Of a stretch of 64,000 bases of DNA, positions 17,189 through 27,198 are shown piece by piece (positions within the stretch are counted from its first letter, which is position 1; each line of letters starts with the position of its first letter). The DNA is taken from NCBI GenBank assembly GCA_003326195.1, contig LXQE01000160.1, positions 17,112-81,111 of the forward strand, read 5' to 3'. The notes beneath the pieces are model-generated. The model worked only from the letters and a program-made list of their open reading frames with translations. It was not told the DNA's origin and did not search any database. The translations under genes were made by a program, and so were the position numbers. Origin of the DNA: Nostoc punctiforme NIES-2108. GTDB lineage: Bacteria > Cyanobacteriota > Cyanobacteriia > Cyanobacteriales > Nostocaceae.

Positions 17189-18370
17189 TCATCCCAACTT
17201 CTCAAACAATTCCGCCAACACCACATTAGAAAATAAAAACCCTTGGGGATCAATCAAACGCAACCTTCCCCTTGTAACTTCCACCCAACCTTTCTCAAAA
17301 TACAATTGCAAATACCTGCAAATTTCCTCCACCTTCGCTTCGCCAAATGCTTCCGCCAACGCCGCCAAACTCAAACCCTCTGCCAAACGCAACCCCAACA
17401 TTAACGTTTCTAACAATACTTCCTTTGGGGGGATAACATCACAATCAATGACACCGCCAGCTTGTACCCACTGGTAATACTCCTTAGTTTTGCGCGGACG
17501 AGTGAATCGTTTCCCCTCAACATAACTCGCCGCACCCATGCCAAAGCCATAATAAGGGCGGTTTTCCCAATACACTCGATTATGCCGACATTGATGACCA
17601 GGTTGAGCATAATTAGAAATTTCATAATGCTCATAACCAGCACTAGTTAAAATCTGCTGCCCCATCTCATACATTTTGACTGTGGCTTCATCCGTAGGTA
17701 AAGGAGTATCGCCAGGTTTGTAGTAACGACCAAAGGCTGTACCTGGTTCGATGGTAAGATCGTAAATGGAAATGTGAGTCGGTGCGATCGCTACGGCTTT
17801 TTCTAGGGAATATTGCCATTGATCCAAAGACTGATGCGGCAATCCAGAAATTAAGTCTAAGCTAAATACGGGAATCTCGACTTGGTGGATTAGTTCCACA
17901 GCTGCAAAAATATCTTCAACTGAGTGCGATCGCCCCGCCCTTTGCAATAATTCTCCTTGAAAGGCTTGTACACCCAAACTTACCCGGTTCACGCCTGCAT
18001 TGCGATATCCTGCTATGTGGGCTAAATCAAAGGTGCCTGGGTCAATTTCCATAGAAATCTCTGCCCCAGACGCAATCCCAAAATGCTTCTGTAGCTCTGT
18101 GACTATCCGTTGTAGCTGCTCTATTGAGAGCAACGAAGGAGTACCACCGCCGAAGAAAATTGTCTTTAGGGGTTGACCAAATGCTGGTGTAATGGCAATT
18201 TCTTGGCATAGCACCTCAACATATTGAGAAATAGTACCAGATGTTTCGCCCCGCAAGCGATCGCCTACAACAGAGACAGGGAAATCACAATAAAAACACC
18301 GCCGTCTGCAAAAGGGAATATGCACATAAGCAGAACTCGCAATTCCAGAAATACTAAATTTTTTACTCAT
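17189..18370 (-). CDS. hemW: HemW-type radical SAM protein
   Basis: 393 residues. Radical SAM cluster motif CX3CX2C (CRRRCFYC) near residue 22, a SAM-binding GGGTPSLL, and HNRVYW near residue 260, the HNxxYW motif that separates HemW from oxygen-independent coproporphyrinogen oxidase HemN. HemW is a heme chaperone that delivers heme to target proteins; older annotation calls it HemN-like. Cytoplasmic. Followed at 50 bases by the galU gene. Confidence 0.9.
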   Translation of the reverse strand: MSKKFSISGIASSAYVHIPFCRRRCFYCDFPVSVVGDRLRGETSGTISQYVEVLCQEIAITPAFGQPLKTIFFGGGTPSLLSIEQLQRIVTELQKHFGIASGAEISMEIDPGTFDLAHIAGYRNAGVNRVSLGVQAFQGELLQRAGRSHSVEDIFAAVELIHQVEIPVFSLDLISGLPHQSLDQWQYSLEKAVAIAPTHISIYDLTIEPGTAFGRYYKPGDTPLPTDEATVKMYEMGQQILTSAGYEHYEISNYAQPGHQCRHNRVYWENRPYYGFGMGAASYVEGKRFTRPRKTKEYYQWVQAGGVIDCDVIPPKEVLLETLMLGLRLAEGLSLAALAEAFGEAKVEEICRYLQLYFEKGWVEVTRGRLRLIDPQGFLFSNVVLAELFEKLG

Positions 18371-18621
18371 TTTGAGAAAAGTTTTAAGTTAATCCAACTG
18401 CGAATTAGAGACAATGAAAATAAGTAGTTTATTTACAAGTTTTTGTCTTTTTACAACAAAACAATGAAAAATATTAAGATAAAATCCTTTGGTTATAATA
18501 ATTGCAGATATTGTCAGCCTAAACCCTTAGTGTAAGTCAATATTGATGAGTTTATCTTACCGATGAAATAAAAAATACTTAACTTTATCGGTTAACACAG
18601 TTGCAGGAAAACAAGACAACC

Positions 18622-19698
18622 ATGCTTGACGCCATTATTATTTTCTCATTTATCTTAGCAGCGTCGGGAATAGGGTTCTACAGCATTGAACTACTACCCA
18701 ATGGGGCGCTAGATCAGGTAACGAATCTAGAAGCTCTACGCTTAGTTGTTGCCGTCTTTGCCGCTATTATTGGTGGTGCGATCGGGCTGAGTTTCCAGAC
18801 GACATATCGTCGCCTAGAATCACAAGTCAAAGAAATGCCTCTAGAAGTGATTTTAACTCGTGCGATCGGCTTAGTGATTGGGTTATTACTAGCCAACCTG
18901 ATGCTAGCCCCACTATTTTTGCTCCCGATCCCGGCAGATTTTGGATTTATTAAGCCACTGGTGGCAGTTGTTGGCAGTATTATCCTCTCCGTTACTGGGA
19001 TGAATTTGGCAGACACCCACGGGCGAGGCTTATTGCGGTTCATTAATCCCAACACCGTTGAATCGATGGTAGTGGAAGGAACATTAAAACCAGCTAATAC
19101 CAAAGTTTTAGATACTAGCTGTATTATTGATGGTCGTATTGAAGCCTTACTAGAAACAGGGTTTTTAGAAGGGCAAATTCTTGTACCGCAGTTTGTCTTG
19201 CAAGAACTTCAACAAGTCGCGGATGCTAGCAAAGACCAAAAGCGTGTACGGGGAAGGAGAGGACTAGAAATTCTCAACCGTATTAAAGAAGATTATCCTG
19301 ATCGCATCCTGATTAATACAGTTGACTACGAAGATATTCCCACAGTGGATGCCAAGTTAGTACGCTTCGCCCAAGAAATTAGCGGTACACTGCTAACCAA
19401 CGACTACAACTTGTCTAAAGTTGCCAGTGTTCAGAAAGTACCTGTTTTGAATGTGAATGATTTAGTGAATGCCGTCCGTCCCAGTTATTTACCTGGCGAT
19501 AACCTGGATTTAAAAATTCTCAAGGAAGGCAAAGAACCCAGTCAAGGCATTGGCTATCTAGATGACGGCACAATGGTAGTCGTTGAAGAAGGTAGCAATT
19601 ATGTGGGTGGTGAACTGCGAGTAGTAGTTACCAGTGCTTTACAAACTACAGCAGGAAGAATGATTTTTGCCAAACCCCAAGCTTCAGCATTGGCGTGA
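18622..19698 (+). CDS. PIN/TRAM domain membrane protein (YacL-like)
   Basis: 358 residues from ATG 18622 (a TTG at 18601 in frame would add seven residues). Four hydrophobic segments within the first 135 residues, then a PIN nuclease domain starting at VLDTSCIIDGRIEALL with acidic residues in VDAKLVRFAQ and LLTNDYNL, and a C-terminal TRAM domain (GIGYLDDGTMVVVEEGSNYVG). Membrane-tied PIN/TRAM proteins are widespread in cyanobacteria and Firmicutes; a ribonuclease role is assumed but the substrate is not established. Confidence 0.88.
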   Translation: MLDAIIIFSFILAASGIGFYSIELLPNGALDQVTNLEALRLVVAVFAAIIGGAIGLSFQTTYRRLESQVKEMPLEVILTRAIGLVIGLLLANLMLAPLFLLPIPADFGFIKPLVAVVGSIILSVTGMNLADTHGRGLLRFINPNTVESMVVEGTLKPANTKVLDTSCIIDGRIEALLETGFLEGQILVPQFVLQELQQVADASKDQKRVRGRRGLEILNRIKEDYPDRILINTVDYEDIPTVDAKLVRFAQEISGTLLTNDYNLSKVASVQKVPVLNVNDLVNAVRPSYLPGDNLDLKILKEGKEPSQGIGYLDDGTMVVVEEGSNYVGGELRVVVTSALQTTAGRMIFAKPQASALA

Positions 19699-19736
19699 AA
19701 CAATGGGATGTTTGTTCAATGCGAATGACACTTGGT

Positions 19737-19763
19737 AATCGGTGCAGGTTGACTGCACCGATT
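19737..19763. terminator. Bidirectional intrinsic terminator
   Basis: AATCGGTGCA (19737-19746) pairs with TGCACCGATT (19754-19763), a 10-bp stem with a 7-base loop, followed by ATTTATT. It lies between the PIN/TRAM gene and the convergent Rpn gene. Confidence 0.8.
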
Positions 19764-19765
19764 AT

Positions 19766-20560
19766 TTATTGATTGGAATCACGAGACTCACTTACCTGTA
19801 AATACTGTAACTGCTCAATTGATAACCCTGTGACTCTGCCGATTTGTTCTAATGGCATACCAGTACTAAATAGATTTCTTGCCACTTCGAGTAACGCTTC
19901 AGCCTTACCTTCAGCCTTGCCTTTAGCTTTTCCTTCTTGTAGAATGTCTTGATAAATCGCTGACTCGCGCATAATATCTGACCTCAAAACTCGTTTAATA
20001 ACCTCTTTCTCTAATACTAAACCAGCTAAAATCGCTGTAGAAGCAGCAATGTTACTTTGAGTTCTTAATTCTGTAATAGCGTTAATTTCGCGTGCCACTT
20101 CATTAAGTATAACTTCTGGTTCAATTGTACTGCTTAACACCGCCAAAGGTAAAAGTCCAGGTGTTCTCAAAAATACTTCTGTCGGTTGTTCCCAAAGTCT
20201 GATAACTGCAAATTCATGTCGTGTCCCAGCAATTGTAAATGTATTTTGTTGCACCAAATTTGAATTTGTCTGCTTGAGGTAAATTACGACTTGATGCATT
20301 GCTTTGTCTGGAAAGCGGCGATATACTCGCAATCGATAGTCAATCATCCGAAAAGGAATTTCCGCATCGACTTGGGTTTGAAATTCCAAATGCAATATGC
20401 TTTGCTCCGACTGCAACAGAATTAGAGCATCAGCCCGAATGGGTTCGAGAGATAATTCTTTTGGACTTAGTTCTGTTAAATTAATAGATTCGCCTAATAA
20501 CCATGTAGCGAAGTCACTGGAGAAGTTCTCAACTAAAAACTTACAGATATTGTCAAACAT
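19766..20560 (-). CDS. Rpn family PD-(D/E)XK nuclease/putative transposase
   Basis: 264 residues. The N-terminal half holds the PD-(D/E)XK core of Rpn proteins: RADALILLQSE with the Asp and HLEFQTQ with ExQ, then FRMIDYRLRVYRRFPD. The C-terminal tail carries a short repeat KGKAEGKAEAL and an HTH-like helix MPLEQIGRVTGLS. Rpn proteins are DNA endonucleases that raise RecA-independent recombination; they are multicopy in Nostoc genomes. No mobile element ends are visible around it. Confidence 0.85.
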   Translation of the reverse strand: MFDNICKFLVENFSSDFATWLLGESINLTELSPKELSLEPIRADALILLQSEQSILHLEFQTQVDAEIPFRMIDYRLRVYRRFPDKAMHQVVIYLKQTNSNLVQQNTFTIAGTRHEFAVIRLWEQPTEVFLRTPGLLPLAVLSSTIEPEVILNEVAREINAITELRTQSNIAASTAILAGLVLEKEVIKRVLRSDIMRESAIYQDILQEGKAKGKAEGKAEALLEVARNLFSTGMPLEQIGRVTGLSIEQLQYLQVSESRDSNQ

Positions 20561-21079
20561 CTGAATTAGTGTAGTTGGTGCAGATGGGTTCGCATGATGC
20601 TGGAAACCTATCTAATACATTGTTTGTATATTGTGTACGACTATATGTCCATAATTCCATCAAACTAAAGTCTACGGCTACACAAACAGAGTTATAGATT
20701 AGCAGGCTAATTATCTTATGGTCATTTACACAAACATCATATAACTAAAAGTGACTTTTATTTTAGGGCTGATTTGTTGATTGCGTACATACCAAGTTTC
20801 GCAGCGTCGTTTTTTTAGAATTGATGCAGCTTTAAGGTACTAAGGGTATGAAACAATTAATCCCTAAATATACGGTTGTAGTATTGATTATTGCTATACC
20901 AAAAGCCGCAAACGATCTTGACACGCTAAACGACTACGAGCAGCTACTATATATTTTGTAAATCGGACAGGATGCTTAACATACAATAATAGTGCTATGC
21001 CTTTGTAGTTAAAAATTTTAATAAACCACGAAGGCTTAAAAAAATCACAAAGCCGACTTTTGCAACACAACCGTATTTG
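20561..21079. other. Intergenic region, nothing recognised
   Basis: 519 bases between divergent genes, AT-rich, without a credible ORF, tRNA or repeat. It should contain promoters for both flanking genes. Confidence 0.5.
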
Positions 21080-23026
21080 ATGGCTAAATCAATTGTTTCA
21101 ACAAAACGGCTCGGCAGTCAGTTAATCCACTGGTTGCTTGAAGAAGACCGACGAGAGAAAAAAGGGCCTTATCGCAAAGAAGAAGCACATCGCCAGCATT
21201 CTTGGTGGCAGGTTATGTGCTTGACTGGTGTAGATTATTTCTCGACCCTTGGCTATCAACCAGGGATTGCAGCACTAGCAGCTGGCGCTCTTTCTCCTAT
21301 AGCTACGCTGATTCTGGTTTTGCTGACGCTCTTTGGAGCGTTGCCAATCTATCGGCGCATTGCTGCCGAAAGCCCTCATGGTGAAGGGTCGATCGCAATG
21401 TTAGAGCGTTTACTTCCCTGGTGGCAAGGCAAATTACTTGTACTGTGCTTACTTGGCTTTGTGGCAACTGACTTTATTATTACTATTACCTTGTCAGCAG
21501 CTGATGCCACAGCCCATATCATCGAAAATCCGCTGACACCAATTTGGCTTCACAATCAGACGATCGCAGTTACCCTGATATTAGTTGCATTACTAGGTGC
21601 AGTTTTCTTGAGAGGTTTCCGAGAAGCCATTGGGATTGCAGTAGTTTTAGTGGGAGCTTATCTGCTATTAAACTTCATTGTCGTTGGCGTCGGTGTGTAT
21701 CAGATATTAACTCACACAGAAGCGATCGCGAACTGGCAAACTGCACTTTTTGCACGCCATTCTAACCCTTTGATGCTAATCGGCATCTCTCTCATCATCT
21801 TCCCTAAACTAGCGTTGGGATTGTCAGGTTTTGAGACTGGTGTTACCGTTATGCCCCTGGTTAAAGGTAGCAGTAACAGCACTCCGCAGCATCCCAAAGG
21901 GCGGATTCGGAATACACGCAAGTTGCTCACCACTGCTGCTCTGATTATGAGCTTCTTTCTGCTTACCACCAGCTTTATAACCACTCTACTGATTCCAACC
22001 GCAGAATTTGCATCGGGGGGCAAAGCCAATGGACGGGCCCTTGCTTATTTAGCACATTTGTATTTAGGCAATGGCTTTGGCACAATTTACGATTTAAGTA
22101 CTATTTCTATTTTGTGGTTTGCAGGTGCATCTGCAATGGCAGGACTGTTGAATATCGTGCCTCGCTACCTACCACGCTATGGCATGGCACCCAATTGGGC
22201 ACGAGTAACCAGACCTTTAGTGTTAGTCTACACAACAATCGCTTTTGTTGTCACAATTATCTTCAAAGCAAGTGTAGAAGCCCAAGGTGGGGCTTACGCA
22301 ACTGGTGTGCTGGTGTTGATCACCTCAGCTGCCTTTGCCGTCACCTTATCAGCCCACCGTCACCGACAGAAGCGGGCCAGATTCGTTTTTGGCATCATTA
22401 CACTGTTATTTTTATATACCACCATTGTTAATATCATCGAAAGACCAGAAGGGATTAGGATTGCTGGGTTTTTCATCGGTGCGATCATTTTTACCTCGCT
22501 GGTTTCTCGTGTTTGGCGTTCAACTGAACTGCGAGCAGAGCGAATTGAAGTTGACGAACTTGCTAGCCAATTCTTTGCTGAAGATAGCCAGGGAACAATA
22601 CGACTGATTGCAAATCGGTTGAATACGGGCGATGTCCTAGAGTATTTTATGAAAGAGAAAGAGGTACGCGAAGACAATCATATTCCACTCAACGATCCAA
22701 TTCTGTTTCTAGAAATTCATGTATCCGATGCTTCGGAATTTGCGGATGTGATCGTAGTAAAAGGGGTACAAGTTGGTGACTATCGCATCCTCCGGGCTGA
22801 AAGTGCAGCAGTACCGAATGCGATCGCCGCTTTACTACTTTACATTCGTGACCAAACAGGTAAGATTCCCCATGCTTACTTCGGCTGGGTTGAGGGAAAT
22901 CCCATACAATACCTATTGCGTTTTATCTTGTTTGGCGAAGGTGACATTGCTGTAGTTACCCGTGAAGTACTGCGGCGAGCTGAAAAGAATCCCGAGATGC
23001 GACCTGGTATTCATGTTGGGGGTTGA
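21080..23026 (+). CDS. APC superfamily permease (amino acid transporter-like)
   Basis: 648 residues from ATG 21080 (a TTG directly before it is also in frame). The N-terminal motif VDYFSTLGYQPGIAALAAG corresponds to the TM1 region of APC permeases; about 12 hydrophobic segments follow up to residue 490. The last 150 residues are a soluble cytoplasmic domain ending in GWVEGNPIQYLLRFILFGEGD. The substrate is not evident; amino acids or another small cation or metabolite are possible. It stands alone with a likely terminator after it. Confidence 0.8.
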   Translation: MAKSIVSTKRLGSQLIHWLLEEDRREKKGPYRKEEAHRQHSWWQVMCLTGVDYFSTLGYQPGIAALAAGALSPIATLILVLLTLFGALPIYRRIAAESPHGEGSIAMLERLLPWWQGKLLVLCLLGFVATDFIITITLSAADATAHIIENPLTPIWLHNQTIAVTLILVALLGAVFLRGFREAIGIAVVLVGAYLLLNFIVVGVGVYQILTHTEAIANWQTALFARHSNPLMLIGISLIIFPKLALGLSGFETGVTVMPLVKGSSNSTPQHPKGRIRNTRKLLTTAALIMSFFLLTTSFITTLLIPTAEFASGGKANGRALAYLAHLYLGNGFGTIYDLSTISILWFAGASAMAGLLNIVPRYLPRYGMAPNWARVTRPLVLVYTTIAFVVTIIFKASVEAQGGAYATGVLVLITSAAFAVTLSAHRHRQKRARFVFGIITLLFLYTTIVNIIERPEGIRIAGFFIGAIIFTSLVSRVWRSTELRAERIEVDELASQFFAEDSQGTIRLIANRLNTGDVLEYFMKEKEVREDNHIPLNDPILFLEIHVSDASEFADVIVVKGVQVGDYRILRAESAAVPNAIAALLLYIRDQTGKIPHAYFGWVEGNPIQYLLRFILFGEGDIAVVTREVLRRAEKNPEMRPGIHVGG

Positions 23027-23071
23027 TTGAGGAGTGCTGTTAGCGGTAGCGGGGCGTTTAGCCCGTGCTGA

Positions 23072-23100
23072 GTGCTGAGTAAATTAAAATCACTCAGCAC
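23072..23100 (+). terminator. Stem-loop after the permease gene
   Basis: GTGCTGAGT (23072-23080) pairs with ACTCAGCAC (23092-23100), followed by TGTTTC. It overlaps a heptamer-like GCTGAGT duplication, so it may also be just a repeat. Confidence 0.5.
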
Positions 23101-23250
23101 TGTTTCATTAACAGAGTTCTTTTTTCTCCTTGTTCCCTTGTCTTATAAAGGTGCGGCAAATAAATCAAGTTTGAAGAAATTGTCTTAAAATTTATGTAAA
23201 TATGAGTCGCTCAATCTGAGATTAACTTTAAAATTATTTAGCTTTTTAGA

Positions 23251-26200
23251 ATGCCAGACGCGGAAAAGTTCCACAACCAGCTGGCTAATCACAAGCTGCT
23301 GCATCGGCAAGTTAGTAAAAAGGCAAAATCTTCGCTAGTCGCCAGTGGAGAAGAAGGAATGGTGCTTCAGTTGGCTGATGGCACTATCCAGGCTTGCAAT
23401 GCCGCTAGCGATCGCATTTTGGGACTGACCGCAGAACAGCTTGTGGGGCAAAATTTCCTTGATCCCAAGTGGCAATTTATTCATGAAGATGGCTCTCCTT
23501 TACTCAGTAAAGCTCACCCTACAAGTGTTATCCAAAATACAGGCAAACCTTGCTTAAATGTGATATGTGGCTTTTATAAGCCAAATGGTGAGCTAGTCTG
23601 GCTCTTGTTGTCTTCCCAACCTCTGTTTCAAACTGAAGCAAGCAATCTGTATGCGATCGTGACAACTTTTTCGGATATTACGGCATCTAAGCACGCCCAG
23701 TTCGCGGATGACTGTAGTTGCGAACAAAATACTCAACAAGTTGATACAGATGAATTTCAGGCATGGTGGGATAGTCAACGTCTGTTTCAACAAATTGCTG
23801 GCACTCTTCCGGGAATACTCTACATTTATGACCTAATTGAGCAGCGAAATACTTATGTTAATTACGAAATTGCTCAAGGTTGGGGCTACACACCAGCAGA
23901 AATCCAGGCAATGGGAAAGGAGTTATTTGTCCAACTTCTACATCCTGAAGATTTGGCTCGACTCCCTAGCTATTTTGAAAAATTTAATTCTACTCATCAG
24001 GGCGAAGTTCTCAGCTTTGAATACCGAATTCTACACGCTAATGGAGAATGGCGCTGGTTTTGTAGCTATGACACTGTACACAGCAGAACAGCTGATGGAT
24101 TGCCGCAATATCTTTTGGGGATCGCTTTTGATATTACAGAGCGACGACACATAGAAATTTCCTTGCGGCAAAGTAATGAAAAGTTTGAGCTAGCAGCGGC
24201 GGCGGTTAATTGCCTAATCTATGACTGGGAGATTGGCAGAAATACTGTGGAAAGAACTGAGGGTCTAACCCAGGTTTTTGGCTACACCCAACAAGAAACC
24301 GAACCTACTTTCCAATGGTGGCAAGAACGCATCCATCCCGATGACCAACAAAGAGTTAATGACCAATTCATGGCTAGTATGGCCAATGGAAACCGTTATG
24401 GCATCGAGTATCGAGTGCGTCACAAAGATGGTCGCTATTTGTGGGTGAAAGACCAGGGGTTTGCAGTTCGGGATGCAAATGGTCAGGTAATTAGGGTAGT
24501 TGGTGCTAGTACTGATATTACCGAACAGCAAGCTGCCCTATGGGAACGTCAAAAAATTGAAACAAACCTGCGCGAGAGTGAAGAACGGATTCGGTTGGCC
24601 ACTAATGCTGCTGAACTGGGTATGTGGTTTTGGAATATCACCACCAACGAGGTGATTTGGACAGACAAATGTCGGCAGTTGTTTGGAGTGTCCCTAGAAG
24701 TCGAAATCGACTTTGAGATTTTCCTCAACTGTGTATATGCAGAAGACCGCCAATGCATTCATGAAGCGATCGCCCGCTCTATTGAGGAAAAAGTTGACTG
24801 TGATATTGAATACCGCATCCTTTGGTCTGATGGTAGTATTCATTGGATTTCTGCTAAAGGTCGCGTCTTTTATGATGCCGAGAGTAAGCCAGTACGAATG
24901 ATGGGTACTACCCAGGATATTACCCAACGCAAACAGGTAGAAAATGATTTGCGTCAGCGCGAAACTCAATTAAGGCGGTTAGTAGATTCCAACATTATTG
25001 GCATTATGTTCGCCACTCCTGATTACATTACTGAGGCGAACGAGGCTTTTTTAGAAATGGTGGGTTATACGCGAGAGGAACTTTTAGCGGGTGAGATACG
25101 CAGAAAACATATCACCCCACCTGAATATCATGCTCTCGATCAGCAGGGGATAGAACAACTTTTAACGGTTGGGCTATTTACTCCCTTTGAAAAAGAATAC
25201 ATCCGCAAGGATGGTTCCCGCATTCCGATACTAATTGGTGGTGCCTTGGTGGAGAGAGATCCCCCATCTTGGATCTGTTTTATTCTTGACCTAACCCCCA
25301 GGAAGCAATTAGAAAAGGCACTTAGACAACAAGCAGAGGAACTCAAACAGGCAAACCGGAATAAAGATGAGTTTCTCGCTATCCTCTCCCACGAATTGCG
25401 ATCGCCCCTCAACCCGATTTTAGGGTGGTCATCGCTACTCAAAAGCCGCAAATTTGATGAAGTGACTACAAGTCGTGCTTTGGAAACCATCGAAAGAAAT
25501 GCTCAATTGCAGATTCAATTAATTGATGAGTTGCTGGATGTCTCCCGAATTATTCGTGGTAAGTTGAACTTGACTTTTGCCACTGTTAACCTAGTAGCTG
25601 TAATTGATGCTGCATTAGAAACAGTCCGGTTAATTGCCGAAACTAAATCTATCCAGATTAAAGTACAAGTTGACCGCAATGTTGGTAAAGTGTTGGGCGA
25701 TTACTATCGGTTACAGCAAATTGTAGGGAATTTACTCTCGAACGCAGTTAAGTTTACTCCCTCTCGTGGTTCAGTCGAAGTCAGCTTATCATTGAGTGGT
25801 GAATTAACTTCCCACTCAGCAATAATTCAAGTTAAAGATACCGGTCAAGGTATTTCCCCTGAATTTTTACCCCACGTATTTGAATATTTCCGTCAAGCCG
25901 ATAGCAGCACAACCAGGAAATTTGGCGGACTGGGGCTGGGATTGGCAATAGTTCGTCACTTAGTAGAGTTGCATGGCGGTACTGTAAGAGCAGCCAGTCC
26001 AGGAATTGGACAGGGAGCAGTTTTTAGTGTCAGACTGCCCGTGATGAAGGACAGTGACAGTGCAGGGGAAGCAGGAGGAGCAGGGGAGAAATTTAACTCG
26101 TCAGTTCTGCGTGGACTACGGGTATTAATTGTCGATGATGATGTTGACACACGAGAGTTTCTGCACTTCTTGCTACAACATAATGGGGCGTTGATAACTG

Positions 26201-26493
26201 CCGCAGCATCGGTAAATGAGGCCTTAAATATTATATCCCAGGCTGTACCTAATTTATTAATCAGTGATTTAGGAATGCCAGAAATGGATGGCTACAGCTT
26301 GATTAAGATGCTCAGAGCCATGCCTAAAGAGGAGGGCGGCGAAATTCCGGCGATCGCTCTTACCGCCTATGCTGGAGAAAGCGATCGCGAGCGAGTTTTA
26401 GCAGCTGGTTTTCAGAAACACATTGCCAAACCAGTACAACCAACTGAATTACTCACCTCAATTGCAGATTTGCTAGGGCAAAATCATGGCTAA
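23251..26493 (+). CDS. Multi-PAS hybrid histidine kinase
   Basis: 1080 residues, no membrane segments. PAS-type sensor domains at about 35-150, 170-300, 310-430, 440-560 and 575-690 (for example GYTPAEIQAMGKE, VKDQGFAVRD, GYTREELLAGEI), each closing with DIT-type motifs. Then a kinase core: H-box FLAILSHELRSPLNPILG, N-box NLLSNAVKFTPSRG, G-box GGLGLGLAIV. A C-terminal receiver follows with VLIVDDDVDTRE, acceptor Asp in LISDLGMPEMDG and Lys in HIAKPVQP. Signals are unknown. The linker before the receiver contains residues encoded by an intergenic-type microrepeat (SAGEAGGAGE). Likely passes phosphate to a separate phosphotransfer or regulator protein. Confidence 0.9.
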   Translation: MPDAEKFHNQLANHKLLHRQVSKKAKSSLVASGEEGMVLQLADGTIQACNAASDRILGLTAEQLVGQNFLDPKWQFIHEDGSPLLSKAHPTSVIQNTGKPCLNVICGFYKPNGELVWLLLSSQPLFQTEASNLYAIVTTFSDITASKHAQFADDCSCEQNTQQVDTDEFQAWWDSQRLFQQIAGTLPGILYIYDLIEQRNTYVNYEIAQGWGYTPAEIQAMGKELFVQLLHPEDLARLPSYFEKFNSTHQGEVLSFEYRILHANGEWRWFCSYDTVHSRTADGLPQYLLGIAFDITERRHIEISLRQSNEKFELAAAAVNCLIYDWEIGRNTVERTEGLTQVFGYTQQETEPTFQWWQERIHPDDQQRVNDQFMASMANGNRYGIEYRVRHKDGRYLWVKDQGFAVRDANGQVIRVVGASTDITEQQAALWERQKIETNLRESEERIRLATNAAELGMWFWNITTNEVIWTDKCRQLFGVSLEVEIDFEIFLNCVYAEDRQCIHEAIARSIEEKVDCDIEYRILWSDGSIHWISAKGRVFYDAESKPVRMMGTTQDITQRKQVENDLRQRETQLRRLVDSNIIGIMFATPDYITEANEAFLEMVGYTREELLAGEIRRKHITPPEYHALDQQGIEQLLTVGLFTPFEKEYIRKDGSRIPILIGGALVERDPPSWICFILDLTPRKQLEKALRQQAEELKQANRNKDEFLAILSHELRSPLNPILGWSSLLKSRKFDEVTTSRALETIERNAQLQIQLIDELLDVSRIIRGKLNLTFATVNLVAVIDAALETVRLIAETKSIQIKVQVDRNVGKVLGDYYRLQQIVGNLLSNAVKFTPSRGSVEVSLSLSGELTSHSAIIQVKDTGQGISPEFLPHVFEYFRQADSSTTRKFGGLGLGLAIVRHLVELHGGTVRAASPGIGQGAVFSVRLPVMKDSDSAGEAGGAGEKFNSSVLRGLRVLIVDDDVDTREFLHFLLQHNGALITAAASVNEALNIISQAVPNLLISDLGMPEMDGYSLIKMLRAMPKEEGGEIPAIALTAYAGESDRERVLAAGFQKHIAKPVQPTELLTSIADLLGQNHG

Positions 26494-26590
26494 AACTCTA
26501 TTTCTGTTCATTAGACTTTAGGCTCAACTGAACCGTATTGAGTTATAAGGAATACACTATCATCAGGCTTAAATCTCAATCAGCTTAACC

Positions 26591-27163
26591 ATGACCAAGA
26601 AAGATTTGCTTCGCAACCAAATTTTCACGCTGGAAAATATTCTTTCGCCAGCAGAATGTGCTGAGTATATTACTTTAACAGAAAGTATTGGCTATACAGA
26701 TGCTCCTATTACTACCCACCGAGGTTTTCAAATGCGTCCCGACATCCGCAATAATCAGCGCGTTATTCTAGATGACCGGGAGCGTGCTTTTGATTTATGG
26801 CAGCGTGTGTCAAATTATATCCCCAAGACCATTGGTAGATGGCATCCAGTTGGGCTAAATGAGCGTTTTCGTTTCTATCGCTACGATCCAGGTCAGAGGT
26901 TTGCACCTCACCATGATGGTCCTTATCGCCGAACTAACGGTGAGGAAAGCTTATTGACTTTCATGATTTATTTGAATGAAGGGTTTGAAGGCGGCGAAAC
27001 CCGCTTTTATCTTCCTGAATACTACATAGATTTATCTAATCTAGCTGTGCTTCCAGTAACAGGTATGGCTTTGTGTTTTGTCCACGAACTAGTACATGAG
27101 GGCGCTACTATTATCCAGGGGCGAAAGTACGTTTTGCGATCGGATGTTATGTACAGTCAATAG
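26591..27163 (+). CDS. 2OG-Fe(II) oxygenase, prolyl 4-hydroxylase-like
   Basis: 190 residues. A double-stranded beta-helix fold with the iron ligands HHDGPY (HxD) and the distal His in FVHELVHEG, and 2-oxoglutarate-binding basic residues in GRKYVLRSDVMY. RFYRYDPGQRFAPHHDG is the typical P4H alpha-subunit block. It hydroxylates proline or another residue in an unknown protein target. ATG at 26591 has no strong ribosome site. Confidence 0.88.
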   Translation: MTKKDLLRNQIFTLENILSPAECAEYITLTESIGYTDAPITTHRGFQMRPDIRNNQRVILDDRERAFDLWQRVSNYIPKTIGRWHPVGLNERFRFYRYDPGQRFAPHHDGPYRRTNGEESLLTFMIYLNEGFEGGETRFYLPEYYIDLSNLAVLPVTGMALCFVHELVHEGATIIQGRKYVLRSDVMYSQ

Positions 27164-27198
27164 TTGAGAAAGTGATTAACCAGCAAAATCAACAAAAT

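Noticed and set aside
17139..17192. 18-codon extension of galU
   Set aside because: Encoded by a GCAGAGGCGCAGAGG-type intergenic repeat, and a good ribosome site precedes the inner ATG.
19766..20560. Rpn gene as part of a mobile element with ends
   Set aside because: No inverted repeats or target duplications are visible around it.
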